Shown piece by piece: positions 26,145-36,671 of a stretch of DNA of 43,682 nt (position 1 is the stretch's first letter; every line of letters starts with the position of its first letter). Location of the stretch: NCBI GenBank assembly GCA_944326245.1, contig CALVDF010000020.1, positions 1 to 43,682 of the forward strand, written 5' to 3'. The notes beneath the pieces are model-generated. The model saw only the letters and a list, made by a program, of their open reading frames with translations. It ran no database searches and was not told the origin of the DNA. A program made the translations under genes and the position numbers. Origin of the DNA: an uncultured Bacteroidales bacterium. GTDB taxonomy: Bacteria; Bacteroidota; Bacteroidia; Bacteroidales; UBA932.

Positions 26145-27206
26145 ATGAAAAACACAGGCAACATGAAATTAACAAGATCATTACTGATTCTCGCAGCGGC
26201 ACTTGCGGCAGTGTCCTGCCAGCAGAAGGCCGAAACGCCTTCCGAAGGGGAATTTGTAGACATATCCCTCACCGCAGGAATACCCGGAGCGATAGGAACG
26301 TATGCAGACGGCGACGCTTCGTCATCGGACGCCTTCTCCCACCAGGGAGGAGCATTGAATGTAGACCACGAGCAGCTGGACCTGAGATACATCATTGAAG
26401 TATGGACCAACGAGCAGACTCCAAGACTCGCATTCCGTGACGTCCAGACCATTGACAAGGACTTCGACAAGACTCCTGTCACCTTCAATATGAGACTCCA
26501 GTCCCTCTCATACTATTTCGTGCTGTGGGCCGACTTCGTCACAGAAGACACCAGCGAAGACCTTCACTACTCTACCGACGCCAACCTCCAGAACATAACC
26601 TACTCAGAAGACATCGCCGGCCCCGGTGATATGGCATCCGATGAGATGGATGCCTACTGCGCCGTAGAGCAGGTGGATTTCATCACGGAAGGCATGACCA
26701 AAAGCATAACTCTTCAGAGACCGTTCGGCAAGATACGCCTCATCGCCACCGACAACGTGGACAGCGACGGATTCGTGGACATCCACCCGGTAGTAGCCAC
26801 CATAGACTTCAAGGATTCCCAGTTCCCTGACACATACAACGCCCTGACGCAAAAGGCTACCGTAAGCAACGACGGCACGAAAGCCTCTGGGACAAATGTC
26901 TTCGACTTCAATGTAGTACCTGAAGACGCCGTCGTAAGCGGCACCACCTACACAGGTTCCTACCTGCTCGGTTTCAACTACTTCCTGGCCAACGACGAGA
27001 CACCTTCACACGAAATGGACGTCACGGTATATGGAGATGCAGGCAAGACTGTGAAACTCAACACAGTAAGCCTCTCGTCCATACCTGTATCCACCAACAA
27101 GCTCACAACCGTTGTCGGCAATTTCTACTCCAGCGAAGGCACCATAACCATAATAGTCGATGACAACTTCGACTCCCCTGAAAATCTGTCCGACCCTGAA
27201 AATTAG
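26145..27206 (+). CDS. fimbrillin-like (DUF6562-like) lipoprotein, short form
   Basis: This 353-residue lipoprotein has a signal with lipobox AAVSC and mature start Q-Q-K-A-E-T-P. It has the complete shared domain: L-D-L-R-Y-I-I-E-V-W, Y-Y-F-V-L-W-A-D-F-V, LQRPFGKIRLIATD, a strand-rich second half with TGSYLLGFNYFLA, and the closing motif NKLTTVVGNFYSSEG. It ends D-D-N-F-D-S-P-E-N, at the point where the longer paralogues continue into extra modules. Start at 26145 lies one base after the previous stop; ATG 26163 is an alternative giving a shorter n-region. Likely surface-exposed. Confidence 0.82.
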   Translation: MKNTGNMKLTRSLLILAAALAAVSCQQKAETPSEGEFVDISLTAGIPGAIGTYADGDASSSDAFSHQGGALNVDHEQLDLRYIIEVWTNEQTPRLAFRDVQTIDKDFDKTPVTFNMRLQSLSYYFVLWADFVTEDTSEDLHYSTDANLQNITYSEDIAGPGDMASDEMDAYCAVEQVDFITEGMTKSITLQRPFGKIRLIATDNVDSDGFVDIHPVVATIDFKDSQFPDTYNALTQKATVSNDGTKASGTNVFDFNVVPEDAVVSGTTYTGSYLLGFNYFLANDETPSHEMDVTVYGDAGKTVKLNTVSLSSIPVSTNKLTTVVGNFYSSEGTITIIVDDNFDSPENLSDPEN

Positions 27207-27214
27207 ACAAAACC

Positions 27215-28225
27215 ATGAAAAACTCATTGACACGCACACTCATCATAGCAGCCGCCGCACTTTCCGCTACGGCATGCCAGCAAGAGACGTCCGTTGACAC
27301 GGGCGAAACCAAGACCGTTGAAGTGACCGTAGGACTTCCGCAGGGCATCTCATCCTATGCCGGCGGACAGCTCCCGGAAGGAGGATTCTCCAATCTGGGC
27401 GGGGCATACAACGTAGATCCTGCCCAGTACGACCTGAGATACATCATGGAAGCCTGGACCGACGAGACCCCAAGCCGCCTCGCCTACCGCCAGACAGTGA
27501 CTGTAGACGATGATTTCATCAACACTTCCGTCAAGTTCACTGCCCGCCTTGTAGCCATGGAATACAACTTCATATTCTGGGCCGACTTCGTGCCTCAGAC
27601 CACATCCGAAGACCATGTCTACAACACGTCTTCCACCAACGGACTGCAGGAGATAACGATATCCTCCGAGGGCCGTCAGGCAGGCAACGAATACGCAGAT
27701 GCCTACTATGCCAGCAAGCCAGTAGACCTGACCCTTTCCGGACAGTCCATCGGGAAAGTGGAACTCACCCGCCCCTTCGGAAAGATAAGGCTGATTGCCA
27801 CTGACGCCGTGGACGGCCAGCTCGGGGACAGGCCCGGCACAGCCACCGTCACATACGGCACTGACCTGACACTGCCAGGCACATTCAACGCCCTCACCGG
27901 CAAAGCTTCCGGCTCCGTAGCTGCAGGACAGTACACATTTACCGTGTATCAGGAGACAGCCACTGTCCAAGGCTACGAGCCCCTTGAAGATGCCTACATC
28001 ATAGGCTCCGACTATATTTTTGCCTCGGATGCCTCCACCTCCTATGCTTTCGGCGTACAGGTATTCAGTTCACTGGACCAGAACAGGAAAATAGGTGAAA
28101 AGCAGCTCTCGCAGATACCTCTGGAGAAAAACAAACTCACCACACTCGTCGGAAACTTCTACAGCAACGAAGGCGATGTGGAAATCATCATCAGCGACAC
28201 CTTCGACAATCCTGAAAATATATAA
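27215..28225 (+). CDS. fimbrillin-like (DUF6562-like) lipoprotein, short form
   Basis: This 336-residue lipoprotein has signal and lipobox SATAC. It carries the conserved Y-D-L-R-Y-I-M-E-A-W strand, A-R-L-V-A-M-E-Y-N-F-I-F-W-A-D-F-V, ELTRPFGKIRLIATD and NKLTTLVGNFYSNEG, then stops at D-T-F-D-N-P-E-N-I. It is the closest in layout to its upstream neighbour, which suggests gene duplication. Glycine- and serine-rich segments precede the mature strand, with a probable flexible tether. It starts 8 bases after the preceding stop. Confidence 0.82.
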   Translation: MKNSLTRTLIIAAAALSATACQQETSVDTGETKTVEVTVGLPQGISSYAGGQLPEGGFSNLGGAYNVDPAQYDLRYIMEAWTDETPSRLAYRQTVTVDDDFINTSVKFTARLVAMEYNFIFWADFVPQTTSEDHVYNTSSTNGLQEITISSEGRQAGNEYADAYYASKPVDLTLSGQSIGKVELTRPFGKIRLIATDAVDGQLGDRPGTATVTYGTDLTLPGTFNALTGKASGSVAAGQYTFTVYQETATVQGYEPLEDAYIIGSDYIFASDASTSYAFGVQVFSSLDQNRKIGEKQLSQIPLEKNKLTTLVGNFYSNEGDVEIIISDTFDNPENI

Positions 28226-28245
28226 AAATTAAATACTTTCCAGCC

Positions 28246-30171
28246 ATGAAAAAAATCTCAGCAGTAATCCTGGCCATCACCGCCGTCACGATGATATCCT
28301 GCCAGAGAGAAACGATTGACTCCGGGGCATTGACCGAAGAAGTGGAATTTACCGTCACTGCCGGAATCCCCGGCGGCATATCCACCTACGCAGATCCTGT
28401 TGCTGCTTTCTCCCACAACGGAGGAGCAGTCAATGTAGATCACACGGAATACGACCTGAGATATATTCTCGAAGTGTATACGCAGGGTGAGGATCCAGTA
28501 CGGGTATACCGTAAGACAGTAATAGTTCCTGACAACTTTACCACTACGGACGTAACCATCACTGCCCGCCTCGTCGCCAAGACATACGACTTCGTGTTCT
28601 GGGCCGACTTCGTTGAGAATGGCAGTGCAGAAAATACAGATGGACTCTATTACAATACGGACCCTCTTACCCAGGTAAGCTACAAGGATAATGTGACACT
28701 GGCAACCCTTGCGACAGAAGCCATCGACGCATACTGCCATGTAGAGGAAGTGGACCTGTCCAAAAACCAGAACATCTCCGGAATAAAACTGCACCGCCCC
28801 TTCGGCAAGATAAGGCTTCTGGCGACCGACAGAATCTCCGACGGAGCAGTACAGAGCGAATACCCGGCAAAGGCCAAGGTGGACTTCAAAGGCGCGGAAG
28901 TACCGGCATCGTTCAATGTCCTCACCGGACTTGCCATTGAAGGCAGCACATTGACCATAGAAAACATCACCGGCACAAGCATCCTCGAGGATGCGTCAGT
29001 AGCCGGCACAGAATATCCTGGCTCATACCTGCTCGGCTACTACTACATCTTCGCAGCCGACGGGAACACATCCTATGCAATGGATGTCACCACTTATGAC
29101 AAGAACGGCACCAAGATGGGAGTACGCAACCTCTCCCAGATCCCCGTCCAGAAGAACAAGCTCACCACCGTCATCGGCAACTTCTACACCAACGAAGGAA
29201 CACTTCAAATCATTGTCGAAGACCCCTTCGAAGAGCCGGAAACGGTAGTGGTTTCAGACGGGCAATCCCTTGCTGACGCCATCAACGATGGAGAGCCAAA
29301 AATAACACTCAATGCTGACATCGACATGGCCAGTTCGATAGTACTGAAAGATCCGGACATCAAAACGGAACTTGACCTCAACGGCAATACCCTGACATTC
29401 GAAGCCAATACACTCGTCAATGTCGCAGAGTCGGAAATCACATTTAAAAACGGAACCATTTCCGCACAAAATCTCCCTAATGTGGTCAATGACCTTATGG
29501 CAGTCGGTGAAAACGGCACGATAATACTCGACAATGTAACCCTCAAAACCAACGGATCTGGTATCGGTACAGAACAGACCAAAAACGGGGGACATATCAT
29601 TATCCGCAACTCAGAGATTCAGGCGTCAGCTTATGCCCTCTCCACCAATGCTACACTTCCCGTATCCCAGAACGTGAAGATAGAAATTACAGGCTCGACC
29701 CTCAAAAGCGACACTCCCCTACTGATTAATATCCCTTGTGACATAACTGTGGAAGACTGCAACATCTTTGGCACTACGCAAGGGACTATCATCCGTGGCG
29801 GTACTGCCAAAATTATCAACAGCAGCATTACGCTCACGTACGATGGTAACGATTATGAAGATATAGCAGCCTTTTTCAACAACCGGAATTGGGGCAGTGG
29901 AAACATGGTCAATGTTGCAGCTTTGACCATCGGCAACAAAGCTCCATCCGCATACCAGTACCCTACGGACGTAACTCTTGAAAACACTGAACTTATACTG
30001 GCTGGCGCCCATGGCACCGCATTTCCTGCGCTCTACGCATACGCCAATGACGGAGAAGGCCTCGGAGTCACTCTTACCTACGATGAAGCCAGCAAGTTCG
30101 GTGGAGACCTGGTCTATGGAAGCGAGAATATCGTAGTGAACGGGAAAGAGGTAACACCTAATGAACAATAA
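28246..30171 (+). CDS. fimbrillin-like lipoprotein with C-terminal beta-helix module
   Basis: This 641-residue lipoprotein (lipobox MISC, then Q-R-E-T) starts with the same pilin-like domain as its neighbours: Y-D-L-R-Y-I-L-E-V-Y, F-V-F-W-A-D-F-V, LHRPFGKIRLLATD and NKLTTVIGNFYTNEG near residue 309. After E-D-P-F-E-E-P-E (about 325) a second module begins. It reads D-L-N-G-N-T-L-T-F-E-A-N, then short repeats such as I-T-F-K-N-G-T-I, I-I-L-D-N-V-T-L and I-I-I-R-N-S-E-I, each one turn of a parallel beta-helix of pectin-lyase-like shape. This is the first array member to gain such a module. No catalytic residues of polysaccharide lyases were recognised, so it is more likely an adhesin or receptor-binding face. 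Confidence 0.82.
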   Translation: MKKISAVILAITAVTMISCQRETIDSGALTEEVEFTVTAGIPGGISTYADPVAAFSHNGGAVNVDHTEYDLRYILEVYTQGEDPVRVYRKTVIVPDNFTTTDVTITARLVAKTYDFVFWADFVENGSAENTDGLYYNTDPLTQVSYKDNVTLATLATEAIDAYCHVEEVDLSKNQNISGIKLHRPFGKIRLLATDRISDGAVQSEYPAKAKVDFKGAEVPASFNVLTGLAIEGSTLTIENITGTSILEDASVAGTEYPGSYLLGYYYIFAADGNTSYAMDVTTYDKNGTKMGVRNLSQIPVQKNKLTTVIGNFYTNEGTLQIIVEDPFEEPETVVVSDGQSLADAINDGEPKITLNADIDMASSIVLKDPDIKTELDLNGNTLTFEANTLVNVAESEITFKNGTISAQNLPNVVNDLMAVGENGTIILDNVTLKTNGSGIGTEQTKNGGHIIIRNSEIQASAYALSTNATLPVSQNVKIEITGSTLKSDTPLLINIPCDITVEDCNIFGTTQGTIIRGGTAKIINSSITLTYDGNDYEDIAAFFNNRNWGSGNMVNVAALTIGNKAPSAYQYPTDVTLENTELILAGAHGTAFPALYAYANDGEGLGVTLTYDEASKFGGDLVYGSENIVVNGKEVTPNEQ

Positions 30172-30196
30172 ATCATATTAACCAATAACTAAGGAC

Positions 30197-32686
30197 ATGA
30201 AAAAAATCCTAAGATTAGCTTTCCTGGCACTCGGCGGCCTGCTGTTCGCCTCATCCTGCCAGATGGACGAGCCCGATGCAGATACACTGACGGGCGAAGT
30301 CGACTTCACCATCACCGCCGGCATCCCCGGAGGAATCTCCACATATGCACCTGCCGGCACAGGATCCCACAACGGCGGGGCTGTCCTCCTGGATTCTGAA
30401 GCCTATGACCTGCGTTACATCATGCAGGCTTACGACGAGTTCGGCAAACTGGCATACAGTGCCACTCAATACGTTTCCGATAACTTTACCACCCAGTCGG
30501 TAGTCTTCAAGGCCCGTCTCATCGCCAAAAAATACAATTTCGTGTTCTGGGCGGATTTTGTGGAAAACGGCAAGACGGAAGATTATTATTACAAGACTGT
30601 TGACGATAAGGGAAACATAGATCTACGCAATATCACTTATGAAATAGATCCTGTCTTTACCGACGATGCCATGGATGCGTATACCAAAGTTGTAGAAGTG
30701 GACCTATCAGCACAGAATCAGAACATCTCGGAAATCAAGCTCCAGCGTCCTTTCGGCAAACTGCGCCTGATAGCTACAGACCAGCTTTCCGGCGACCTCC
30801 AGAACGACGAACTGCCGGCATCGACGGAAATCAAGTATGCTGATGAAACTACTGTCCCCAATGCATTCGATGCACTTGAAGGCTTGGCCAGCGGCTCCAT
30901 GGAAATTTCTACAGTCTCTTCTACATCCATGCAGGAAGATGCCGTTGTCAACGGCACGACCTATGAAGGAGCCTACTTCCTGATCGCCAACTACATCTTC
31001 GCCTCCGATGCCAACACCGGCTATGCAATGGATGTCACGGTAAAGGATAAAGCAGGTAAACCCACCGGAACCCGCAGCCTATCCCAGATCCCCATCGTCA
31101 AGAACAAGCTCACAACCGTTATCGGCAACTTCTACTCCAACTCCAGCACCCTCGAAGTCATCGTCGAAGACCCCTTCGAGCAGCCGGAAATAGACCCTAT
31201 TATTCAGCAGTTTGAAGAAGCTCTTGAAAAAGGGGAACCTTTCACCCTATCCTGCGACATAGACATCACAGAACAGTCGGGTATTCAAGTTCCAGCCGGA
31301 GTCTCATCCATCTTGGATCTCAACGGATATACCATCAGTGCCACAAACGGCAATTCAGGCAATATCAAGGTATATGGTGCACTGACCATTAAAGACAGTA
31401 AAAACGGTAAAATCGTAGCTGAAAATGACTACTCGTCAGCCAACGCAAGCGGTGTAATATCTGTTATTGGGGAAGATGCAAGTCTCACCATGGAAGGAGG
31501 ATACATCTACGCAGTCCGCGACGATGCCGTCAACAACGGACAGTTCGGAGTCGCCTTGAATGACGGAGCCGACTTCACTATGACCGGCGGAAAGATAGAA
31601 GCCGGCTGGTATGCAATAGCGGGCAACGGAAACAACTCTACACAGAACAGCGTAATAAAAATCCAGGGCGGAGAACTCATCTCCACCTCCGACTACGCCA
31701 TATATCTGCCTCAGTCTGGTACAACCGACATAACCGGAGGTACAGTCAACGGAGCAGCAGGAGCGGTATCCATCCGCAGGGGTACACTCAACATTTCCGG
31801 TGACGCCGTGCTCCTGAGCAACGGAGAAGGCTACACCGGCGGCTGGGGAGACGGCACCGGCAACCAGCCCAACTGCGGCATCATGGTCGATCCCGCTTAC
31901 GGTGCATGCACGGTGAACATCAGCGGCGGCACCGTAAGCACGGCCCAGGACGCTATAATATTCAACCAGAATGCAGCCCATGCATCCGAAAGCACAGTAA
32001 ATGTATCTGCGGGCACTTTCTCAGACCCTACCCCTCTGGCATACTTGAGTGAAAACGCTGATGTCGATGTGATACTGAACAGAGACATTGAAATATCCAG
32101 ACAGATTGAACTGACAAAAACGGTTGCAACTGTAAATTTCGACTTAAACGGCCATGAGCTCATCAACAATACTGAAACAATAATAGATGGAAGTCCAGAA
32201 ACAGATGCTTTCTGGATTTCAAAAGGAGAACTGAACATATATGCTACAAACGGAGGTAGTGTAAAATGCATATCGACTACCGACAATGACGGATATCGCA
32301 TGGCCATATACGCCTCGAATGATGCCGTTGTAAACATATATGGAGGAAACTTCTACAATAAACAGGAGATAAATACGCAAATAGACCTAATTTATGCTGC
32401 CGGCAATGCAAAGATCAACATATTTGGAGGCTATTTCGAATCCGGCTGCTACGGTACCGGTGACAGATACTGGGTACTCAACAAGCTCAACAGTGCAAAG
32501 GAGACAGCCGTTATTTCCGTATCTGGAGGTACTTTCATCAACTTCAATCCTGCCAATCCTAACATGGATGACAATGACACCTACCTTGCTGACGGTTATG
32601 AAGCAGTATGCAACGGCGAAGTGACCTCAGATCCATACAACATACAAGACGGGCGTAAAGAATACACTGTCCGCAAAAAACAGTAA
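30197..32686 (+). CDS. fimbrillin-like lipoprotein with large beta-helix module
   Basis: This 829-residue lipoprotein has lipobox FASSC and mature start Q-M-D-E-P-D. The pilin-like domain runs to NKLTTVIGNFYSNSS (about residue 310-325) with LQRPFGKLRLIATD inside. A parallel beta-helix of about 480 residues follows, marked by regularly spaced G-G turns: MEGGYIY, MTGGKIE, IQGGELI, ITGGTVN, ISGGTVS, IYGGNFY, IFGGYFE, VSGGTFI. The acidic residues right after the lipidated Cys resemble the signal that sends Bacteroidota lipoproteins to the cell surface. The first 125 bases after the start-proximal codons are nearly identical to those of the next three genes. Confidence 0.84.
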   Translation: MKKILRLAFLALGGLLFASSCQMDEPDADTLTGEVDFTITAGIPGGISTYAPAGTGSHNGGAVLLDSEAYDLRYIMQAYDEFGKLAYSATQYVSDNFTTQSVVFKARLIAKKYNFVFWADFVENGKTEDYYYKTVDDKGNIDLRNITYEIDPVFTDDAMDAYTKVVEVDLSAQNQNISEIKLQRPFGKLRLIATDQLSGDLQNDELPASTEIKYADETTVPNAFDALEGLASGSMEISTVSSTSMQEDAVVNGTTYEGAYFLIANYIFASDANTGYAMDVTVKDKAGKPTGTRSLSQIPIVKNKLTTVIGNFYSNSSTLEVIVEDPFEQPEIDPIIQQFEEALEKGEPFTLSCDIDITEQSGIQVPAGVSSILDLNGYTISATNGNSGNIKVYGALTIKDSKNGKIVAENDYSSANASGVISVIGEDASLTMEGGYIYAVRDDAVNNGQFGVALNDGADFTMTGGKIEAGWYAIAGNGNNSTQNSVIKIQGGELISTSDYAIYLPQSGTTDITGGTVNGAAGAVSIRRGTLNISGDAVLLSNGEGYTGGWGDGTGNQPNCGIMVDPAYGACTVNISGGTVSTAQDAIIFNQNAAHASESTVNVSAGTFSDPTPLAYLSENADVDVILNRDIEISRQIELTKTVATVNFDLNGHELINNTETIIDGSPETDAFWISKGELNIYATNGGSVKCISTTDNDGYRMAIYASNDAVVNIYGGNFYNKQEINTQIDLIYAAGNAKINIFGGYFESGCYGTGDRYWVLNKLNSAKETAVISVSGGTFINFNPANPNMDDNDTYLADGYEAVCNGEVTSDPYNIQDGRKEYTVRKKQ
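30224..30348 (+). repeat. conserved 125-bp 5' segment, copy 1
   Basis: Begins ctggcactcggcggcctgct and codes for the end of the signal peptide, lipobox and first mature residues (GGLLFASSCQMDEPDA...). It is the most diverged of four copies; the others start at 32739, 36696 and 40296. Confidence 0.92.
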
Positions 32687-32714
32687 ACAATAATAACCTC
32701 ACATACTAAAAAAC

Positions 32715-35700
32715 ATGAAAAAGAACTTACTATCTATTCTGGCACTCGGCGGCCTGCTGTTCGCCTCATCATGCCAGATGGACGAGCCCGACGCAGGCAT
32801 CCTGACGGGCGAAGTAGACTTCTCTATCACCGCCGGCATTCCCAGCGGAATCACCACTTATAGCCCGGCTGATGGAGCAGCCTTCTCCCACCTTGGTGGT
32901 GCGAATAACGTTGATCACGAGATTTACGATCTCCGTTATACCCTTGAAGTATATGACAACAACAATGTACTAGCTTATGAAGAGGTGAAGATTGTCAAGG
33001 ATAATTTTTCTTCAAGCGTAAATTTCAGTGCACGCCTTCTTGCGAAGAAATATACATTCGTGTTCTGGGCCGATTTTATCACCGAAGTGAACCAACAAGA
33101 AAATCCGGCTGATTTATACTATTCTACTGATGATTTAAGATCTATCAGCTACACCGAATCTACGACCATGGAGGTATTGTGCAGTGACATAGCTGATGCA
33201 TATTACGCACATGAAGAAATTGATCTTACAAACTCAAGCCAAACTGTTTCCAACATTTATTTGCATAGGCCTTTCGGGAAAATCAGATTCATCGCTACTG
33301 ACATACTTAGCAATCCTACAGGCCAGACAGAAAGGCCTAAAAGTGTAAGCATTGATTTTAAGGGAGCCGAGATTCCAACATCTTTCAATGCTCTTACCGG
33401 AGAGGTCATTCAAGATAATACTACGAAGGTCAATTTAGTGACATTTAATGCATTGTAAGAAAATGCTCTTGTAAACGATAATACAGAAGAAGGAGCCTAT
33501 CTACTGGGTTACACGTATTTCTTCGCCACAGAACCGGCATCTGCTCACGAAATTGACATAACAATTTTCAGTGACGAATACACGACAAACCAAATAGGTC
33601 ACCGGGAACTGTCATCTATACCGGTACAAGCCAACAAACTCACCACTGTCATCGGTAACTTCTACACCAATGAAGGAAGCATCGACGTGATAGTAGAGGA
33701 TGAATTCGGAAACGGAGAAAACGTGGAAGATGTGCCTGTCGAGACCACGGCTTCAACACTTGCAGAAGCTGAATCAGCCCTGGAAAAATTAGCGGCAGAC
33801 CCGACTACAGGCGACAAGGATATTGTCATTAAAATCCCTAACACCCCGGCCTCCGGAGACAATTCCAACGCTATCGAAATGCCTGAACTCAGCAACAATG
33901 TAACGATCGTATTCGAAGGCGGTATATCTGCAGATGGATTGATAATAAACGATGTCTTGGCCTCTGGAAGTGCAGGCAATGACTTCACAGGAAATCTTAC
34001 TATCAAAAACAACGCCACAGACAGTCAAGGGCCCCTCACTATCAACCTTCCTGCAGGTAGCTGCACCCTTGACGGAGGCTCATACTCATCCATTAGCGAA
34101 ACTACAGCCGACAACACCTTCGTGGTAGGCGAAGACGCTTCCATTGAAACTCTTACTGTAAACAATGGTAATGTCATCATATATGGTACAGTAGCCCCTG
34201 ACAAGATAACGATTGACGATGGTGCCTCCAGCAAGATTTATTGGGGTGCAGGTACGGAGGACAGGCTCAGAGAAGTCCTGGCATACCCGGCCGAAAAGAA
34301 CCACGGTGCCATTCTTACTGCTGATATACAATCAACCAAACTTGACGTCAATAATGGAGCGCAGTCCAATCAGGATGGATTCAAAATAGCCGGTTCCAAT
34401 ATCAATAGTTCAAATGAATTTGTTACCAATCCTTACGATGGATACATTTTTGACGGGAATGGCCATTCAATCAGCGGAGCTGCATACAACAATATTCTCG
34501 CAGTATATGCCAATAATGTAACCGTTAAAAATCTGGAGGTTTATCAAGAAGATACTCCTGCTAAAGCAAATGCAGGTATAAGCATATATCGGGTGTATGG
34601 AGTACAGTTAAGTAACGTTGACGTGCATAACTGCGGAAAGGCAGGCGTAATTGTCAATGCTTCTGCCGTATCCGCATCCAACCTCCACACCTACTCCAAT
34701 GATTGGGGTGGAGTCAATGTGTCAAAAGGAGGAGCTCCTTCAGGTGGCCCAAAACCTGTATTCACATTTGATTCTTCTTGTAATTTTGAAGAAACAGCTA
34801 AGGTATATGTAGATCTTGACAGGACTGGAGAAGACTTTGAGGTTAATACTCCTTCAGGATGGACTAGTTTTATTATAGGAAACCAAAAATTCTATACAGA
34901 TGGCAATGCACTTGAAGGTATCGGTACTGAATCCGATCCATATCTCATAAAAAATGCGTCAGACCTCATAATGCTGGAGGAGATGGTCAATAACGGGAAT
35001 TTGTTTGAAGGACAATATATTCGAATTGAAGCGGATATTGATTTAAACAATGAACCATTCGTACCTATGGGGAAAAATATTTCGCAAGTATTTAAGGGCA
35101 CTTTAGATGGCAACGGTCATACCATATCAAATCTGTATATTGATAATTTCGATGGTAACGACGGAGTGGGGCGATACTATTCAGGACTTTTCTATACTTT
35201 CAACGGTACATTGAAAAATCTTACCATACAAAATGCATATATCGAAGGAGTAAGAGCATCTGTACTCGTAGGAAGAATGGATGGAGGTACCATTGACAAT
35301 TGTCATGTGAAAAATGCCAGCATCAAGGGAATTCAGAAAAATGGAGCTATTGCCGGTTTTATTAATGGGGCAGGAACATCAGACATTACGATTTCAAACT
35401 GTACTGTAAAAGATTGTAGTTTTTCTTCTGCTTACGGTGGGGTATATTGGCAAACAGGCGCCATTTCAGGATATCTTGCAGCCTACAGCAGAAACGTACT
35501 TATCGAAAATAATGTTGTTGACAACATTACCATAGTAGGAACAGAAAAAAATGATGATTTCTACTATATGGAACAGCTGTACTCACATCCATTTGTAGGT
35601 AATGTCTGCAACATGTCAAAAGTAGAAAATGCTTACGAATTGTATACAATAGAGTTTAAGGACAATACTGTTCTTAATAGTTCTCACAATGACTTGCAGA

Positions 35701-36644
35701 CATGCGATAGGACAAATGATTTCTTCGGTTGGTATTCAGGAGACTGCAACACTACCGGATATCCATATTCCTCCAAAGTTGTAGTTGATGGGACCGCTAT
35801 GGATAGATTTATCGAAATTGAAAGGCTTGCATCCCAGATTGCCGATGGAGGAAATGTGACTATTTATAGGGATTATGAACTTTCAGCTTGGGGAAAAAGT
35901 TTAACTGTTGGCGAAGGGATTGAGACAGTACTGGATCTATCAAATTACTCCATAACAGGCAGATATGACGTAATCGTAAATAATGGTAACTTAACAGTCA
36001 AGTCTTCTGGTGAAGGAAAAGGAAAGATTGTTTCTACAGCTATTTTGAGCGGCAAGACTGCAATAATGAACAATTCCGGTGCAGTACTGAATATAGAGAG
36101 CGGAACAATAGAATCCAATATGTTTGCACTGCTCAACGACGGAACTGCAAATATAACAGGCGGAACACTTGTTTCCTCCTCTAGAAACAGCTATATCGAT
36201 GAAGAAACAGGGGAAAACACTTGGGCCTATTGTGTCCGTACGCAGAACGGTGGACAGATGACATTTTCTGGAGGTATAATCAAAGGCATACAAGGTGGCC
36301 TTGCATGCCAGGATTTGAATTCAAAAGTTACCATAAGTAATGACGCACAGATTATTGTAGAAGATTCTGCGCCTGGCAAAGGTGATGCTTTCTACGCCTT
36401 ATACACGTCGTGGGAAAGTATTATAGAGGTTACAGGGGGTAAATTCTATTCAGACAGGAAACCATGCGCATATGCTTCCGACGAAGACCAGAATGGAACT
36501 CCATATGGTTGCTTTGTACTCAGCGGAGGAAAATTCAGTTCCAGACCACTGAACGGTGATAATGAAATTTGGCAGCCCGAATCCGGCTTCAAATATGTAG
36601 AGACAGGAGATGCCACCTACCCTTATGAAATCGTATCAGAATAG
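32715..36644 (+). pseudogene. fimbrillin-like lipoprotein with beta-helix/GLUG module, interrupted by one in-frame TAA
   Basis: The reading frame runs from ATG 32715 to the stop ending at 36644 and would code for about 1309 residues, but a TAA at 33456-33458 splits it. The two parts are in the same frame with no other stop between. The first part (247 aa) has lipobox FASSC, Y-D-L-R-Y-T-L-E-V-Y and LHRPFGKIRFIATD. Directly after the stop, E-N-A-L-V-N-D-N-T-E-E-G-A-Y-L-L-G-Y continues the pilin domain and aligns with E-D-A-V-V-N-G-T-T-Y-E-G-A-Y of the upstream paralogue; the stop sits where paralogues have Gln or Lys, one base from TAA. The C-terminal part has beta-helix turns and a GLUG-like block (GTESDPYLI...LDGNGHTISNLYI). 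A truncated product would lack the closing strand NKLTTVIGNFYTNEG. A sequencing error is possible. Confidence 0.82.
32739..32863 (+). repeat. conserved 125-bp 5' segment, copy 2
   Basis: Nearly identical to copies at 36696 and 40296, with scattered single-base changes. Homology to 36696 extends upstream to the start codon and the actaaaaaac leader. Confidence 0.92.
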
Positions 36645-36671
36645 ATATATAAAACCAAATAACTAAAAAAC

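Noticed and set aside
33687..36644. A separate 985-aa protein starting at GTG 33687
   Set aside because: The start lies inside the conserved closing strand of the pilin domain (I-D-V-I-V-E-D), has no signal peptide, and is in frame with the upstream part; it is the rest of the interrupted gene.
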